A stretch of DNA of 53,543 nt from an uncultured Pelagibacteraceae bacterium (GTDB lineage: Bacteria > Pseudomonadota > Alphaproteobacteria > Pelagibacterales > Pelagibacteraceae). The notes beneath the pieces were generated by a model. That model searched no databases. It saw nothing but the letters and a program-made list of their open reading frames with translations, and was not told the DNA's origin. The stretch is from positions 1-53,543 of the forward strand of contig CACJIJ010000004.1 of the NCBI GenBank assembly GCA_902593445.1, given 5' to 3'. A program made the translations under genes and the position numbers. Of this stretch, positions 16,470 to 27,017 are shown one piece after another (the stretch's first letter is position 1; every line of letters starts with the position of its first letter).

Positions 16470-18492
16470 ATTAAAAGTAAACGAAATCGAGGTAGAAGTT
16501 GAAGAAGGATTAACTGTTCTTCAAGCTTGTGAAAAAGCTGGAGTAGAAATTCCAAGATTTTGTTACCATGAAAAATTATCAATAGCTGGTAATTGTAGAA
16601 TGTGTTTAGTTGAAATGGAAAAATCTCCTAAACCCATTGCTTCATGTGCTATGCCTGCTGCAGAAGGCATGAATATTAAAACAAATACTGCTTTTGTTGA
16701 AAAAGCTCGAAAAGGAGTTATGGAATTCTTATTAGCTAACCACCCTTTAGATTGTCCAGTATGCGATCAAGGTGGTGAATGTGATTTGCAAGATCAATCT
16801 ATGTATTATGGAGTAGATAAATCAAGATTTAAAGAAAACAAAAGATTGGTTCCTGAAAAAAATATGGGACCACTAATTAAAACACAAATGACTAGATGTA
16901 TTCATTGCACAAGATGCGTAAGATTTGCAACTGAAGTTGCAGGTGTGCCAGAGCTAGGAGCTATCGGTAGAGGAGAAGATATGCAAATAACAACATACCT
17001 AGAACAGTCTATGCAATCAGAGTTATCAGCAAACGTAGTAGATCTATGTCCTGTAGGAGCTTTAACTTCAAAACCATACGTTTTTGAAGCAAGGCCTTGG
17101 GAATTAAAAAAAACAGAAACTATCGATGTAATGGATGCTGTTGGATCTAACATAAGGGTGGATACATATGATTGGGAAGTAAAAAGAATTTTGCCAATTA
17201 TAAATGAGGATATTAATGAAGAATGGATTTCAGATAAAACAAGATATGCTTGTGACGGTTTACTTCACCAAAGATTAGATACACCTTTTATTAAATATAA
17301 TAAAAAATTTGAAAAAGCATCATGGGCAGAGGTATATAAAATTATTAAGTCTAAATTTGAAAATACAAAAAAAGAAAAAATCTGTGGTTTTGTTGGAGAT
17401 CTAACTAACATGGAGACCAGCTATATATTTAAAGAATTTTTTGATAGAACACTTAATAATAATAATTATGAATCAAGAGCAGACAATAGATTTATAAATA
17501 TTTCTAAAAGAGAGAATTATATATTCAATTCCACTATAAATGGAATTGAAGAATCAGATTTAATATTTTTAATTGGCACAAACCCAAGATATGAGGCAAC
17601 TATCCTAAATGCAAGAATAAGAAAAACTTTTTTAAATAATAATACTAAAATATTCTCTTTAAATGAAAATGGTGATTTAACCTATCCTTATGAAAGCCTT
17701 GATGGACAAACTCAAACATTGAAAAATATTTTTGAAGGAACACACAATTTATCCAAAAATATTATAGAATCAAAAAAACCAATGATTATTCTTGGTGAAT
17801 CGTTTTTAAGATTAAATTCATCAGAATTTCTATACGATAAAATAAAAGATTTTTTAAAGCTTAACAAAAAATATACTGAAGATTGGAATCCTTTAAATGT
17901 TCTTCCTTGTGACGCAGCTTCAGTTGGAAATTTTGATCTCGGTTTAATTAATAATGAAAACAATTTATTAAACGAATTAAAGTCTCATAAATTTGATATT
18001 GTTTATTTAGTAGGGCAAGATAATTTAAATTTTATTAAACAAGATGAATTTGTAATTTATCAAGGTAGTCATGGAGATAAAGGCGCTGAGATCGCAGATA
18101 TTATATTACCAGGTTCAGCTTATACCGAACAAGATGGATACTACACTAATTTAGAGGGAAAAGTTCAGAAAGCTTATAAAGCATCTTATCCGCCCGGAGA
18201 AGCAAGAGAAGATTGGAAAATAATTAACGAAATTGCAGAAATTATGAATAATAGAAAATTATTTAATGACAGAGACGAACTAGAAAGCAGTATGTTTAAT
18301 TATTTAAATCTTCAAAGTGAAAAACAAAATAAAGAACATAAAAAGAAAGCTGTAAAAGATTTTCAAGCTGAAAAATTAACAATAGATTTAAAACCATATT
18401 ATTTTTCAAATATTATTGCGAGATGTTCGAAGACCATGATTGAATGTAATAATTCAAAATTAAATTTAAAATCTACAGGCACTGAGGGTTAA
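16462..18492 (+). CDS. nuoG: NADH-quinone oxidoreductase subunit G
   Basis: A 676-residue 75-kDa-type subunit that carries electrons from NuoF towards NuoI. The 2Fe-2S cluster is held by Cys34, Cys45, Cys48 and Cys62, cluster N5 by His94, Cys98, Cys101 and Cys107, and N4 by CIHCTRC (146-152) and a Cys near 196. A molybdopterin-oxidoreductase-like domain follows. An in-frame ATG at 16435 is rejected, because 16462 puts the ferredoxin fold at the N-terminus and makes the same 8-nt overlap as at the nuoE/nuoF junction. Confidence 0.96.
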   Translation: MLKLKVNEIEVEVEEGLTVLQACEKAGVEIPRFCYHEKLSIAGNCRMCLVEMEKSPKPIASCAMPAAEGMNIKTNTAFVEKARKGVMEFLLANHPLDCPVCDQGGECDLQDQSMYYGVDKSRFKENKRLVPEKNMGPLIKTQMTRCIHCTRCVRFATEVAGVPELGAIGRGEDMQITTYLEQSMQSELSANVVDLCPVGALTSKPYVFEARPWELKKTETIDVMDAVGSNIRVDTYDWEVKRILPIINEDINEEWISDKTRYACDGLLHQRLDTPFIKYNKKFEKASWAEVYKIIKSKFENTKKEKICGFVGDLTNMETSYIFKEFFDRTLNNNNYESRADNRFINISKRENYIFNSTINGIEESDLIFLIGTNPRYEATILNARIRKTFLNNNTKIFSLNENGDLTYPYESLDGQTQTLKNIFEGTHNLSKNIIESKKPMIILGESFLRLNSSEFLYDKIKDFLKLNKKYTEDWNPLNVLPCDAASVGNFDLGLINNENNLLNELKSHKFDIVYLVGQDNLNFIKQDEFVIYQGSHGDKGAEIADIILPGSAYTEQDGYYTNLEGKVQKAYKASYPPGEAREDWKIINEIAEIMNNRKLFNDRDELESSMFNYLNLQSEKQNKEHKKKAVKDFQAEKLTIDLKPYYFSNIIARCSKTMIECNNSKLNLKSTGTEG

Positions 18493-18493
18493 C

Positions 18494-19492
18494 ATGGAAT
18501 ACTTTAATATTATTTTTGAACAAATATATAAAATATTATTTTTATTAGTTCCAGTTCTTGTTTCTGTAGCGATGATTGTTTGGCTCGATAGAAGAATTTG
18601 GGCTTTTGTGCAAAAGCGACAAGGACCAAATGTAGTTGGCCCTTTTGGATTGTTACAATCTTTAGCTGACGCTTTGAAATATATTTTTAAGGAAATGATT
18701 ATTCCTTCAAGTTCAAATAAAGTGATATTTATATTAGCCCCAATCGTAACAATGACATTAGCTTTAATAGCTTGGGCGGTTATTCCTTTTAGTGCTACAC
18801 AGGTTTTAGCTGATATTAATGTTGGAATTCTTTACTTATTCGCAGTTTCATCACTGGGAGTATATGGAATTATAATGGGTGGTTGGGCTTCGAATTCAAA
18901 ATATCCATTTCTTGGGGCAATTAGATCTGCGGCTCAAATGGTGTCTTACGAGGTATCCATAGGGGTAATAATAATAAATGTATTGTTGTGCGTTGGATCA
19001 CTCAACTTAAATGATATTGTACTAGCTCAACAAACTATGTGGTTTGTAATTCCTTTATTTCCAATGTTTGTAATATTTTTTATTTCAGCTTTAGCTGAAA
19101 CAAATAGGCCTCCTTTTGATTTACCCGAAGCTGAAGCAGAATTAGTTGCAGGATATCAAACTGAATACTCTGGCATGATGTATGCAATGTTTTGGTTAGG
19201 TGAATATGCAAATATTTTATTGATGTGTGCTATGGGTGCAATTTTATTTTTAGGTGGATGGTTATCACCTTTAGAAGTTTATCCATTTACATTAATTCCA
19301 GGAGCAATATGGTTAATATTAAAAATTCTACTTTTATTTTTTTTATTTGCTTTAGTTAAAGCTATTGTTCCTAGATATAGATATGACCAGCTTATGAGAT
19401 TAGGTTGGAAAGTATTCCTTCCTTTTTCATTAATATGGGTAGTACTTACAGCAAGCTATCTATTTTATTTTAATCTTTTACCAGTGAATTAA
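18494..19492 (+). CDS. nuoH: NADH-quinone oxidoreductase subunit H
   Basis: A 332-residue membrane subunit with about eight helices that forms the entrance to the quinone chamber. The conserved loops [20 protein letters not shown] (about residues 32-51) and [20 protein letters not shown] are intact. Length is normal. It starts 1 nt after the nuoG stop and is followed by nuoI after 2 nt. Confidence 0.97.
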   Translation: MEYFNIIFEQIYKILFLLVPVLVSVAMIVWLDRRIWAFVQKRQGPNVVGPFGLLQSLADALKYIFKEMIIPSSSNKVIFILAPIVTMTLALIAWAVIPFSATQVLADINVGILYLFAVSSLGVYGIIMGGWASNSKYPFLGAIRSAAQMVSYEVSIGVIIINVLLCVGSLNLNDIVLAQQTMWFVIPLFPMFVIFFISALAETNRPPFDLPEAEAELVAGYQTEYSGMMYAMFWLGEYANILLMCAMGAILFLGGWLSPLEVYPFTLIPGAIWLILKILLLFFLFALVKAIVPRYRYDQLMRLGWKVFLPFSLIWVVLTASYLFYFNLLPVN

Positions 19493-19494
19493 TT

Positions 19495-19980
19495 ATGAAA
19501 ATTTCAAGATTTTTTAAAACAATTTTTATGATCGATTTTCTTTCAGGTTTATTCATGGCTATAAAAGAATTTTTTAAACCAAAAAAAACAATAAATTATC
19601 CATTTGAGAAAGGTAAAATTAGTCCAAGATTTAGAGGAGAACACGCTTTAAGAAGATATCCTAATGGTGAAGAAAGATGTATTGCCTGTAAATTATGTGA
19701 AGCTGTTTGTCCTGCTCAAGCTATAACTATAGAATCTGCTCAGAGAGAAGATGGTAGTAGGAAAACAACTCGTTACGATATAGATATGATGAAATGTATT
19801 TATTGCGGTCTGTGTGAAGAATCATGCCCAGTTGATGCTATAGTTCAAGGACCTAACTTTGAATTTTCAACTGAAACAAGAGAAGAACTTTATTACACAA
19901 AAGAAAAATTATTAGATAATGGAGATAGATGGGAAAATATTTTAGACGCAAATATTAAGGCTGACAATATCCACAGATAA
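19495..19980 (+). CDS. nuoI: NADH-quinone oxidoreductase subunit I
   Basis: A 161-residue 23-kDa-type subunit with two 4Fe-4S clusters (N6a and N6b). The ligand sets are Cys62/65/68/72 ([12 protein letters not shown]) and Cys101/104/107/111 ([12 protein letters not shown]). The N-terminal amphipathic helix lies along the membrane. A Met at residue 12 is an alternative start, but the first ATG, 2 nt after nuoH, is preferred. nuoJ starts 3 nt later. Confidence 0.97.
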   Translation: MKISRFFKTIFMIDFLSGLFMAIKEFFKPKKTINYPFEKGKISPRFRGEHALRRYPNGEERCIACKLCEAVCPAQAITIESAQREDGSRKTTRYDIDMMKCIYCGLCEESCPVDAIVQGPNFEFSTETREELYYTKEKLLDNGDRWENILDANIKADNIHR

Positions 19981-19983
19981 TAC

Positions 19984-20616
19984 ATGATTGCACATTCAAT
20001 TTTTTTTTATACATTTTCTTTAATTGCTATTGTTTCAGCAATAATGGTAACAGCATCAAAAAATACTGTTCACTCAGTTTTTTTTTTAATTCTAGATTTT
20101 ATTAGCATTTCTTGTTTGTTCATAATGATAGGAGCAGAATTTTTGGGAATGATAATGTTAATTGTTTATGTAGGAGCGGTAGCAGTTTTATTCTTATTCG
20201 TAGTGATGATGTTGAATGTAGCTCAGCAAAAAAATCAGTGGTTTGCAGGACAAGCAACCTCTAAACATATTCCTATAGGGTTAATAATTAGCACACTTAT
20301 ATTTGTTGAAATTATAATTGTAATTGGAGGTTGGAAATTTAAACCAGAAATTTTTGATATTAACAATTCAGTTGTTCAAACAAACATTAGTAATACCCAT
20401 TCATTAGGTCAGATTTTATATACCGATTATATTCATGTGTTTCAAATAAGTGGAATGATCCTATTAGTTGCTATGGTAGGCGCCATAGTATTAACTTTTA
20501 GACAAAGATCTGGTGTTAAAAGACAAAGCTATATCAAGCAAATATCTAGAGAGAGAGCCGAAGGCGTTGAGGTTCTAAATGTCCAGAGTAATAAAGGAGT
20601 TAAAATAGATGACTGA
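19984..20616 (+). CDS. nuoJ: NADH-quinone oxidoreductase subunit J
   Basis: A 210-residue membrane subunit with five predicted helices. The conserved stretch [21 protein letters not shown] lies in helix 3, which contains the pi-bulge thought to couple quinone reduction to proton transfer. The C-terminal tail (about residues 175-210) is basic and polar. It overlaps nuoK by 8 nt (ATGACTGA). Confidence 0.95.
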   Translation: MIAHSIFFYTFSLIAIVSAIMVTASKNTVHSVFFLILDFISISCLFIMIGAEFLGMIMLIVYVGAVAVLFLFVVMMLNVAQQKNQWFAGQATSKHIPIGLIISTLIFVEIIIVIGGWKFKPEIFDINNSVVQTNISNTHSLGQILYTDYIHVFQISGMILLVAMVGAIVLTFRQRSGVKRQSYIKQISRERAEGVEVLNVQSNKGVKIDD

Positions 20617-20920
20617 AATAGGTTTAGGGCATTACTTAACTTTAGGTGCTGTAATTTTCTCAATTGGAATTATTGGTATTTTTCTTAATAGAAAGAACAT
20701 CATTGTTATATTAATGAGTATTGAGTTAATATTGCTTGCTGTTAACATCAACTTAGTAGCTTTTTCAATTTATTTAGGTGATTTGGCTGGACAAGTCTTC
20801 ACTTTATTTATTCTTACTGTTGCAGCTGCTGAAGCAGCAATAGGTTTAGCAATTATAGTAGTGTATTTCAGAAACTCTGGAACAATACGAGTTGAAGAAA
20901 TAGATAAATTGAAAGGATAA
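20609..20920 (+). CDS. nuoK: NADH-quinone oxidoreductase subunit K
   Basis: A 103-residue, three-helix membrane subunit of the MnhC type. The acidic residue in [13 protein letters not shown] (helix 2) and the Glu in [13 protein letters not shown] (helix 3), both needed for proton translocation in studied enzymes, are present. Normal length. nuoL starts 2 nt after its stop. Confidence 0.96.
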   Translation: MTEIGLGHYLTLGAVIFSIGIIGIFLNRKNIIVILMSIELILLAVNINLVAFSIYLGDLAGQVFTLFILTVAAAEAAIGLAIIVVYFRNSGTIRVEEIDKLKG

Positions 20921-20922
20921 TC

Positions 20923-22833
20923 ATGGAACTGTCAATTATATTTCTTCCACTTATTGCTTCAATTATCTCAGGTTTTTTTGGAAGATATATTGGTGATAGA
21001 AACTCTGAAATAGTAACTAGTGCACTTGTTTCAATTTCTGCAATCTTATCAATTAATGTTCTTTATCAAGTAATTGTAAATCAATACGAAGAAAATATTG
21101 TTATAGCTACGTGGATAAGCTCAGGATCACTCGACGTAAATTGGTCAATGTTAATTGATCCATTATCGGCAGTGATGTTAGTGGTTGTAACTTCTGTATC
21201 TGCTTTAGTGCATATCTATTCAATTGGTTATATGTCTCATGACCCTCATAAGCCAAGATTTATGGCTTATTTATCATTATTTACCTTTGCAATGTTGATG
21301 TTGGTAACATCTGATAATTTTATTCAACTATTTTTTGGGTGGGAAGGTGTTGGTCTTTGCTCTTACTTTTTAATTGGTTTTTGGTTTAAAAAAGAAAGTG
21401 CAAATGCTGCAGCCATTAAAGCATTTGTTGTGAATAGAGTGGGTGACTTTGGTTTTGCTTTAGGAATTTTCCTAATATTTTATTTATTTGGAACAGTTAA
21501 TTACTCAGAAGTTTTTCAACAAATTCCTACAGTTGTAGATAAAAATTTGTCATTTTTAGGTTTTGAAGTTAAAGCAATAGATTTAATTTGTTTACTTTTA
21601 TTTATTGGTGCAATGGGTAAATCTGCACAGATATTGCTACATACTTGGTTGCCTGATGCTATGGAAGGCCCAACTCCAGTTTCTGCATTAATCCATGCGG
21701 CAACAATGGTAACAGCTGGAGTTTTCTTGGTAGTAAGATGTTCTCCAATTTACGAATATTCACCATTAATACTAAATTTTATAACTGTCATTGGAATGAC
21801 TACTGCATTCTTTGCAGCAACAGTCGCTCTAGTTCAAACAGATATAAAAAAAATTATTGCTTACTCTACCTGTAGTCAACTTGGTTATATGTTTTTTGCA
21901 GCTGGGGTAGGTGCATACAATGTTGCTATGTTTCATTTATTTACTCACGCATTTTTTAAAGCTTTATTATTTTTAGGATCTGGCTCTGTAATCCATGCAT
22001 TTAAAGATGAGCAAAATATAAATAATATGGGAGGTGTATGGAAAAAGTTACCATATACTTATACTTTAATGATAATAGGAACGCTTGCTTTAACAGGTTT
22101 TCCATTTTTATCAGGATTTTATTCTAAAGACGCAATTATAGAATTTGCGTATTTAAAAGGCAATACTACTGGTTATTATGCAGCTGGCATTGGAATAATT
22201 ACAGCATTTTTAACATCTATTTATTCATGGAGATTGATATTTAAGACTTTCCATGGAGAGTACAATAACAAAGAGATTAAGATAGAGGAAACACACGAGT
22301 CCCCATTAGTTATGCTTGTTCCATTATTTATTTTATCAATAGGAGCTGTGTTTGCTGGTTTTTTATTTAAAGGACTATTTATTGGTCATGGTGAGAATTT
22401 ATTCTGGGCAGAGTCTATTAAGTTTTTAGAGCCTTTGAGTACTGAGCACCCACCTTTATGGTTTTTACTTTTAACACCTTGTTTGGTTTTATTATCTATT
22501 CCAATTGCTTATTACCTATTTGTTAAGAACAAAGAATTACCTAACTCAATAGCTTCAATAAACAAACCTTTGCATAATTTTTTAGTAAATAAATGGTACT
22601 TTGATGAGTTATATGATGTGTTGTTTATTAAATCTTCAAAAAAACTAGGTTTATTTTTATGGAAATTTTGTGATGGAACCATAATTGATGGTTTCGGTCC
22701 CGATGGAATTTCCTCTTTCATAAAAAAATGCTCAATTAAAGCAACTAAATTTCAGAGTGGTTTTATCTATCAATATGCATTTGTAATGTTACTAGGTTTC
22801 TCTGCTTTACTAACCTTTTTAATAGTTAAATAA
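20923..22833 (+). CDS. nuoL: NADH-quinone oxidoreductase subunit L
   Basis: A 636-residue antiporter-like proton-pumping subunit at the distal end of the membrane arm. The motif WEGVGLCSYFLIGFW (about residues 139-153) contains the key Glu, and HTWLPDAMEGPTPVSALIHAATMVTAG (about residues 246-272) is intact. The long C-terminal lateral helix region is present. Its last base is the first base of the nuoM ATG. Confidence 0.97.
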   Translation: MELSIIFLPLIASIISGFFGRYIGDRNSEIVTSALVSISAILSINVLYQVIVNQYEENIVIATWISSGSLDVNWSMLIDPLSAVMLVVVTSVSALVHIYSIGYMSHDPHKPRFMAYLSLFTFAMLMLVTSDNFIQLFFGWEGVGLCSYFLIGFWFKKESANAAAIKAFVVNRVGDFGFALGIFLIFYLFGTVNYSEVFQQIPTVVDKNLSFLGFEVKAIDLICLLLFIGAMGKSAQILLHTWLPDAMEGPTPVSALIHAATMVTAGVFLVVRCSPIYEYSPLILNFITVIGMTTAFFAATVALVQTDIKKIIAYSTCSQLGYMFFAAGVGAYNVAMFHLFTHAFFKALLFLGSGSVIHAFKDEQNINNMGGVWKKLPYTYTLMIIGTLALTGFPFLSGFYSKDAIIEFAYLKGNTTGYYAAGIGIITAFLTSIYSWRLIFKTFHGEYNNKEIKIEETHESPLVMLVPLFILSIGAVFAGFLFKGLFIGHGENLFWAESIKFLEPLSTEHPPLWFLLLTPCLVLLSIPIAYYLFVKNKELPNSIASINKPLHNFLVNKWYFDELYDVLFIKSSKKLGLFLWKFCDGTIIDGFGPDGISSFIKKCSIKATKFQSGFIYQYAFVMLLGFSALLTFLIVK

Positions 22834-24314
22834 TGAATTTTCCCATTCTTTCATCTTTAATTTTATTGCCAACAGTTGGCGCTTTATTTTTATTTTTTAC
22901 TAAAGATAAAGAAGGAAATAATTCAACTGCTAAATATGTTGCTTTATTTACTACCATAGTAAATTTTTTAATTTCAATTTATCTTTGGATTTATTTTGAC
23001 CAATCAACATCTAGTTTTCAATTTGTAGAAGATAGAACATGGATTGAAGGATTTATTAATTACAAAGTTGGTGTAGATGGTATTTCAATTTTATTCATTA
23101 TTTTAACTACATTCATAACTCCGTTATGCATTATATCTGTAAACAATTCCATCAAAAATAGATTAAGAGATTTTTTAATTGCAATTCTAATCATGGAAAG
23201 TTTTATGATTGGTGTTTTTTGTGCACTTGATTTAGTTGTATTTTATTTATTCTTTGAAGCAGGATTAATTCCAATGTTTTTAATTATTGGAATTTGGGGT
23301 GGTCCAAAAAGAGTTTATTCAGCTTTTAAATTCTTTTTATATACATTACTAGGTTCTGTTTTAATGTTAGTTGCAATAATTTCTATTTATTGGATTACAG
23401 GTACGACTGATGTTGTTCAACTTTATGAACTTGGAATAGATGCTAAATATCAAAATCTTTTATGGTTAGCATTCTTTAGTTCTTTTGCAGTTAAAACCCC
23501 TATGTGGCCAGTACATACTTGGTTGCCAGACGCTCACGTTGAAGCCCCAACTGCAGGATCTGTATTATTAGCAGCGATCTTATTAAAGATGGCAGGTTAT
23601 GGTTTTATCAGATTTTCTCTAGGTTTATTCCCTGTTGCTTCGGAAGTTTTTACACCCTTAATTTACACTTTGAGTGTTATAGCAATTATATTCACTTCTT
23701 TTATTGCTCTAATGCAGGAGGACATGAAAAAGTTAATAGCTTATTCTTCTGTTGCTCACATGGGATTTGTGACATTAGGAATATTTACTCTTCAACAACA
23801 AGGAATTGAAGGAAGCATTATTCAAATGATCAGTCATGGTCTAGTTTCAGCAGCACTTTTTTTATGTGTAGGTGTTGTGTACGATCGGATGCACTCAAGA
23901 ATGATTAATTCGTATGGAGGAATAGTTACAATAATACCCAAATATTCAATTTTATTTATGCTGTTTACATTGGCAGCATTGGGGTTACCAGGAACAAGTG
24001 GTTTTATTGGAGAATTTTTAATTTTAATGGGTGCTTTTAAGGATAATTTTCTAGTAGCTGTAATTGCTAGTTTAGGAGTAATACTTGGAGCCGCATATAT
24101 GCTTTGGTTATATAAAAGAGTAGTTTTTGGAAAGCTAAATAACGAAGACTTGAAGAAGATGTTTGATTTAAATAGATCAGAATATCTGATTTTATCTTGT
24201 CTAGCAGTTCCAACTTTATTCTTCGGATTTTATCCAGATCCGTTGATAAATACTATAGAAGTTTCAGTGACAGATCTAATTAATATGCATAATACAAATA
24301 TAGCTAGTAAATAA
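22833..24314 (+). CDS. nuoM: NADH-quinone oxidoreductase subunit M
   Basis: A 493-residue antiporter-like proton-pumping subunit. The helix-5 Glu lies in FYLFFEAGLIPMF, and HTWLPDAHVEAPTAGSVLLAA near residues 229-249 carries the conserved Lys/His path region. Length and helix count (about 14) are normal. It starts on the last base of the nuoL stop and ends 1 nt before nuoN. Confidence 0.97.
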   Translation: MNFPILSSLILLPTVGALFLFFTKDKEGNNSTAKYVALFTTIVNFLISIYLWIYFDQSTSSFQFVEDRTWIEGFINYKVGVDGISILFIILTTFITPLCIISVNNSIKNRLRDFLIAILIMESFMIGVFCALDLVVFYLFFEAGLIPMFLIIGIWGGPKRVYSAFKFFLYTLLGSVLMLVAIISIYWITGTTDVVQLYELGIDAKYQNLLWLAFFSSFAVKTPMWPVHTWLPDAHVEAPTAGSVLLAAILLKMAGYGFIRFSLGLFPVASEVFTPLIYTLSVIAIIFTSFIALMQEDMKKLIAYSSVAHMGFVTLGIFTLQQQGIEGSIIQMISHGLVSAALFLCVGVVYDRMHSRMINSYGGIVTIIPKYSILFMLFTLAALGLPGTSGFIGEFLILMGAFKDNFLVAVIASLGVILGAAYMLWLYKRVVFGKLNNEDLKKMFDLNRSEYLILSCLAVPTLFFGFYPDPLINTIEVSVTDLINMHNTNIASK

Positions 24315-24315
24315 T

Positions 24316-25737
24316 ATGGAAAATTTAAATTTAGTATTACCTGAAATATTTATTTCTCTTTCGATAATGTTTTTACTTGTTTTGGGTGTTTTTAAAAAAA
24401 ATAGTTCAAAAATCACTTTCAATCTATCTTTGTTTACAATTTTAATTGCAGCAATAATAACAATAAACGAAACGTTCTCGGTTAGTAGGGAAACTTTGTT
24501 TAATGAAAGTGTTGTGATTGACAGTATGTCTTCACTAATGAAAATTATAACTTTAATTGGAGGTTTTTTAGTTTTAGTTATTTCATCAACCTATTTAAAA
24601 ACATTTAAAATATACAATATCGAATACCCAGTTCTTATTTTGAGCTCTATACTTGGTATGATGGTGATGATTAGTTCAAATGATTTAATTGTTTTTTATA
24701 TGGGCTTAGAATTACAATCATTAGCTCTTTACGTATTAGCAACATATAATAGAGATCAACTAAAATCATCTGAAGCTGGTTTGAAATATTTTGTTTTGAG
24801 TGCACTATCTTCAGGATTATTATTATATGGATGTTCTTTAGTTTATGGTTTTTCTGGCTCAACCAATTTTGATATAATATCAAATCAATTAAATTCTAAT
24901 GAATATGTTTTAACATTTGGAATTGTATTTATCTTAGTTGGTTTAGCATTTAAAATTTCTGCAGTTCCATTTCATATGTGGGCACCTGATGTTTATGAAG
25001 GGTCACCAACAACTGTAACTTTATTTTTTACAATTGTACCAAAGATCGCTGCTTTAACTGTATTTATAAGATTTTTATATGTTCCTTTCCAAAATTTAAT
25101 TGATCAATGGCAAATGATAATAATTTTCTTATCCATTGCTTCCATGGTTTTTGGAGCGGTTGCTGCAATAGGACAAACTAATATTAAAAGACTAATTGCT
25201 TATAGCTCTATTGGACATATTGGTTACACATTAGCAGGACTAGCTACAGCTTCGAATGAAGGAATTCAAAGTTCAATAATCTATATTTCAATATACGTAG
25301 TTATGAATTTAGCTCTTTTCTCGTGTCTATTGATGTTAAGAAGAAAGGATCAATATTATGAGGATATTGAAGATCTCTCAGGATTATCAAAAAACCATCC
25401 ACTATTATCTCTATGTTTGCTTGTAATACTGTTTTCTTTAGCTGGAATACCGCCTCTAGCTGGTTTCTTTGCTAAATTTTATGTTTTTAAAGCTGTATTA
25501 GAACAATCAATGTTTTTCTTAGCTATAGTAGGATTGTTATCTACCGTAATTGCAGCTTTTTATTATTTAAGAATTATAAAAATAATTTACTTTGATAAAG
25601 AAAAAGACAAATACGATACGGACCATAGCTTATGGTTAAAATTTTCACTTACAGTTTCAACGATATTAATTCTTTTATACTTCATATTCCCAAGTCAGTT
25701 AATAGAAGTTGTTTCAAGAATTAATATTATTTCATGA
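24316..25737 (+). CDS. nuoN: NADH-quinone oxidoreductase subunit N
   Basis: A 473-residue antiporter-like subunit that completes complex I. YMGLELQSLALYVLA (about residues 128-142) carries the key Glu. FHMWAPDVYEGSPTTVTLFF (about residues 219-238) and IKRLIAYSSIGHIGY are typical. About 14 helices are predicted. The biotin ligase start codon overlaps its stop by 4 nt. Confidence 0.97.
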   Translation: MENLNLVLPEIFISLSIMFLLVLGVFKKNSSKITFNLSLFTILIAAIITINETFSVSRETLFNESVVIDSMSSLMKIITLIGGFLVLVISSTYLKTFKIYNIEYPVLILSSILGMMVMISSNDLIVFYMGLELQSLALYVLATYNRDQLKSSEAGLKYFVLSALSSGLLLYGCSLVYGFSGSTNFDIISNQLNSNEYVLTFGIVFILVGLAFKISAVPFHMWAPDVYEGSPTTVTLFFTIVPKIAALTVFIRFLYVPFQNLIDQWQMIIIFLSIASMVFGAVAAIGQTNIKRLIAYSSIGHIGYTLAGLATASNEGIQSSIIYISIYVVMNLALFSCLLMLRRKDQYYEDIEDLSGLSKNHPLLSLCLLVILFSLAGIPPLAGFFAKFYVFKAVLEQSMFFLAIVGLLSTVIAAFYYLRIIKIIYFDKEKDKYDTDHSLWLKFSLTVSTILILLYFIFPSQLIEVVSRINIIS

Positions 25738-26270
25738 AATTAAAAAAATTTAAATTTAAAAAAGTTAAAAGCACAAACAATACTGCAATAAGAATTATCA
25801 AAAAAACTAAATACAACTTAGGTATGGTTGTTGCTGAAACACAAGTGAATGGTAGAGGACAGTATGGAAGAAAATGGATATCATCAAAAGGAAATTTATT
25901 TATCTCTTTTTTCAATGAACTAAATAAAACGAAACTAACGATTAATGCTATAACAAAAATCAATTGTCTTTTAGTAAAAAAATTACTCTCGTTATATACA
26001 AGTAAAAAAATTTTATTTAAAAAACCCAATGACTTATTAATTGATAAAAAAAAAATTAGTGGCATTTTACAAGAAATCATATTTGTAAGAGGTAAAAAAT
26101 TTTTAATTACTGGCATAGGCATAAATATTAAAAAAAATCCAATTATAAGGAATTATCCAGCCACAAACTTGCAAGAGGAAACTAAAAAAAGTATTAGTAA
26201 ATTAATCGTAGAAAATAAACTAAAACAACTCTTTGAAAAAAATTTATCTAAATTGTATAAAATTAAATAA
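25734..26270 (+). CDS. birA: Biotin--[acetyl-CoA-carboxylase] ligase, minimal catalytic-domain form
   Basis: A 178-residue biotin protein ligase that attaches biotin to the acetyl-CoA carboxylase carrier protein. The adenylate loop GRGQYGRKW is at about residues 42-50, KKPNDLLIDKKKISGILQE near 99-117 matches the KWPND...GILxE signature, and ITGIGIN follows. It has neither the N-terminal DNA-binding domain of E. coli BirA nor its C-terminal domain (321 residues there), so it is a non-regulatory enzyme. Lys and Ile content is very high. A biotin ligase after nuoN is common in alphaproteobacteria. Confidence 0.88.
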   Translation: MKLKKFKFKKVKSTNNTAIRIIKKTKYNLGMVVAETQVNGRGQYGRKWISSKGNLFISFFNELNKTKLTINAITKINCLLVKKLLSLYTSKKILFKKPNDLLIDKKKISGILQEIIFVRGKKFLITGIGINIKKNPIIRNYPATNLQEETKKSISKLIVENKLKQLFEKNLSKLYKIK

Positions 26271-27016
26271 TGTATATTCTAGGTGATATTGGTAATACAG
26301 AAACAAAATTATGTATTGTTTCTAAAAATAATAAAATTTCAAAAAAAATTACTTTTTTGTCAAAATCTGTAAATAACAGGCAGCTTAATATTTTATTTAA
26401 AAAAAATAAAATTCAATTAAATAAAATTGAAAAAATATTATTTTGTAGTGTCGTTCCAAAAACATTTTCTATAATTAACAAATTTTTATCAAAAAAAGTT
26501 AAACTAAAATGCTATGAGGTTAAAAAATTAAACTTAAAATCACTTATAAAAATCAAAGTAGATTATAAACAGGTAGGCTCAGACAGAATTACTAATGCTA
26601 TAAGTTTAATGAACAATAAAAATAATTTTATAATTTTAGATTTTGGTACAGCAACAACTTTTGATGTACTAATTAAAAATACTTATTTTGGAGGAATTAT
26701 TGCTCCGGGTGTGAGATTATCTCTTAATACCTTGTCTGACAAAGCAACTTTGATACCAAAAATAGATTTAAAAAGGATTAATAAAGTAATTGGCAAAAAT
26801 ACAATCTCTGCTGTTAGATCAGGCTTTTTTTGGGGTTATGCTGGTTTAATTGACAATATTATTAATTTAATTAAGAAGGAGACCAGAAAATCTTTTAAAG
26901 TAATTATTACTGGTGGATTTTCAGATTTATTTAAAAACTCAATAAAAACGAAAGCAAGTCATAACCAAGATATTACAATTAAAGGTTTAATAAAGATTTC
27001 AAAATTAATTAAATAA
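26270..27016 (+). CDS. coaX: Type III pantothenate kinase
   Basis: A 248-residue kinase for the first step of coenzyme A synthesis. The phosphate-binding loop GDIGNTETK is at residues 5-13, VGSDRITNA at 102-110, the second ATP-site motif DFGTATTFD at 124-132, and GGIIAPGVRLS at 141-151. Type III enzymes are not inhibited by CoA. It shares one base with the end of birA and is followed by rnj after 1 nt, the usual birA-coaX-rnj order. Confidence 0.93.
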   Translation: MYILGDIGNTETKLCIVSKNNKISKKITFLSKSVNNRQLNILFKKNKIQLNKIEKILFCSVVPKTFSIINKFLSKKVKLKCYEVKKLNLKSLIKIKVDYKQVGSDRITNAISLMNNKNNFIILDFGTATTFDVLIKNTYFGGIIAPGVRLSLNTLSDKATLIPKIDLKRINKVIGKNTISAVRSGFFWGYAGLIDNIINLIKKETRKSFKVIITGGFSDLFKNSIKTKASHNQDITIKGLIKISKLIK

Positions 27017-27017
27017 T

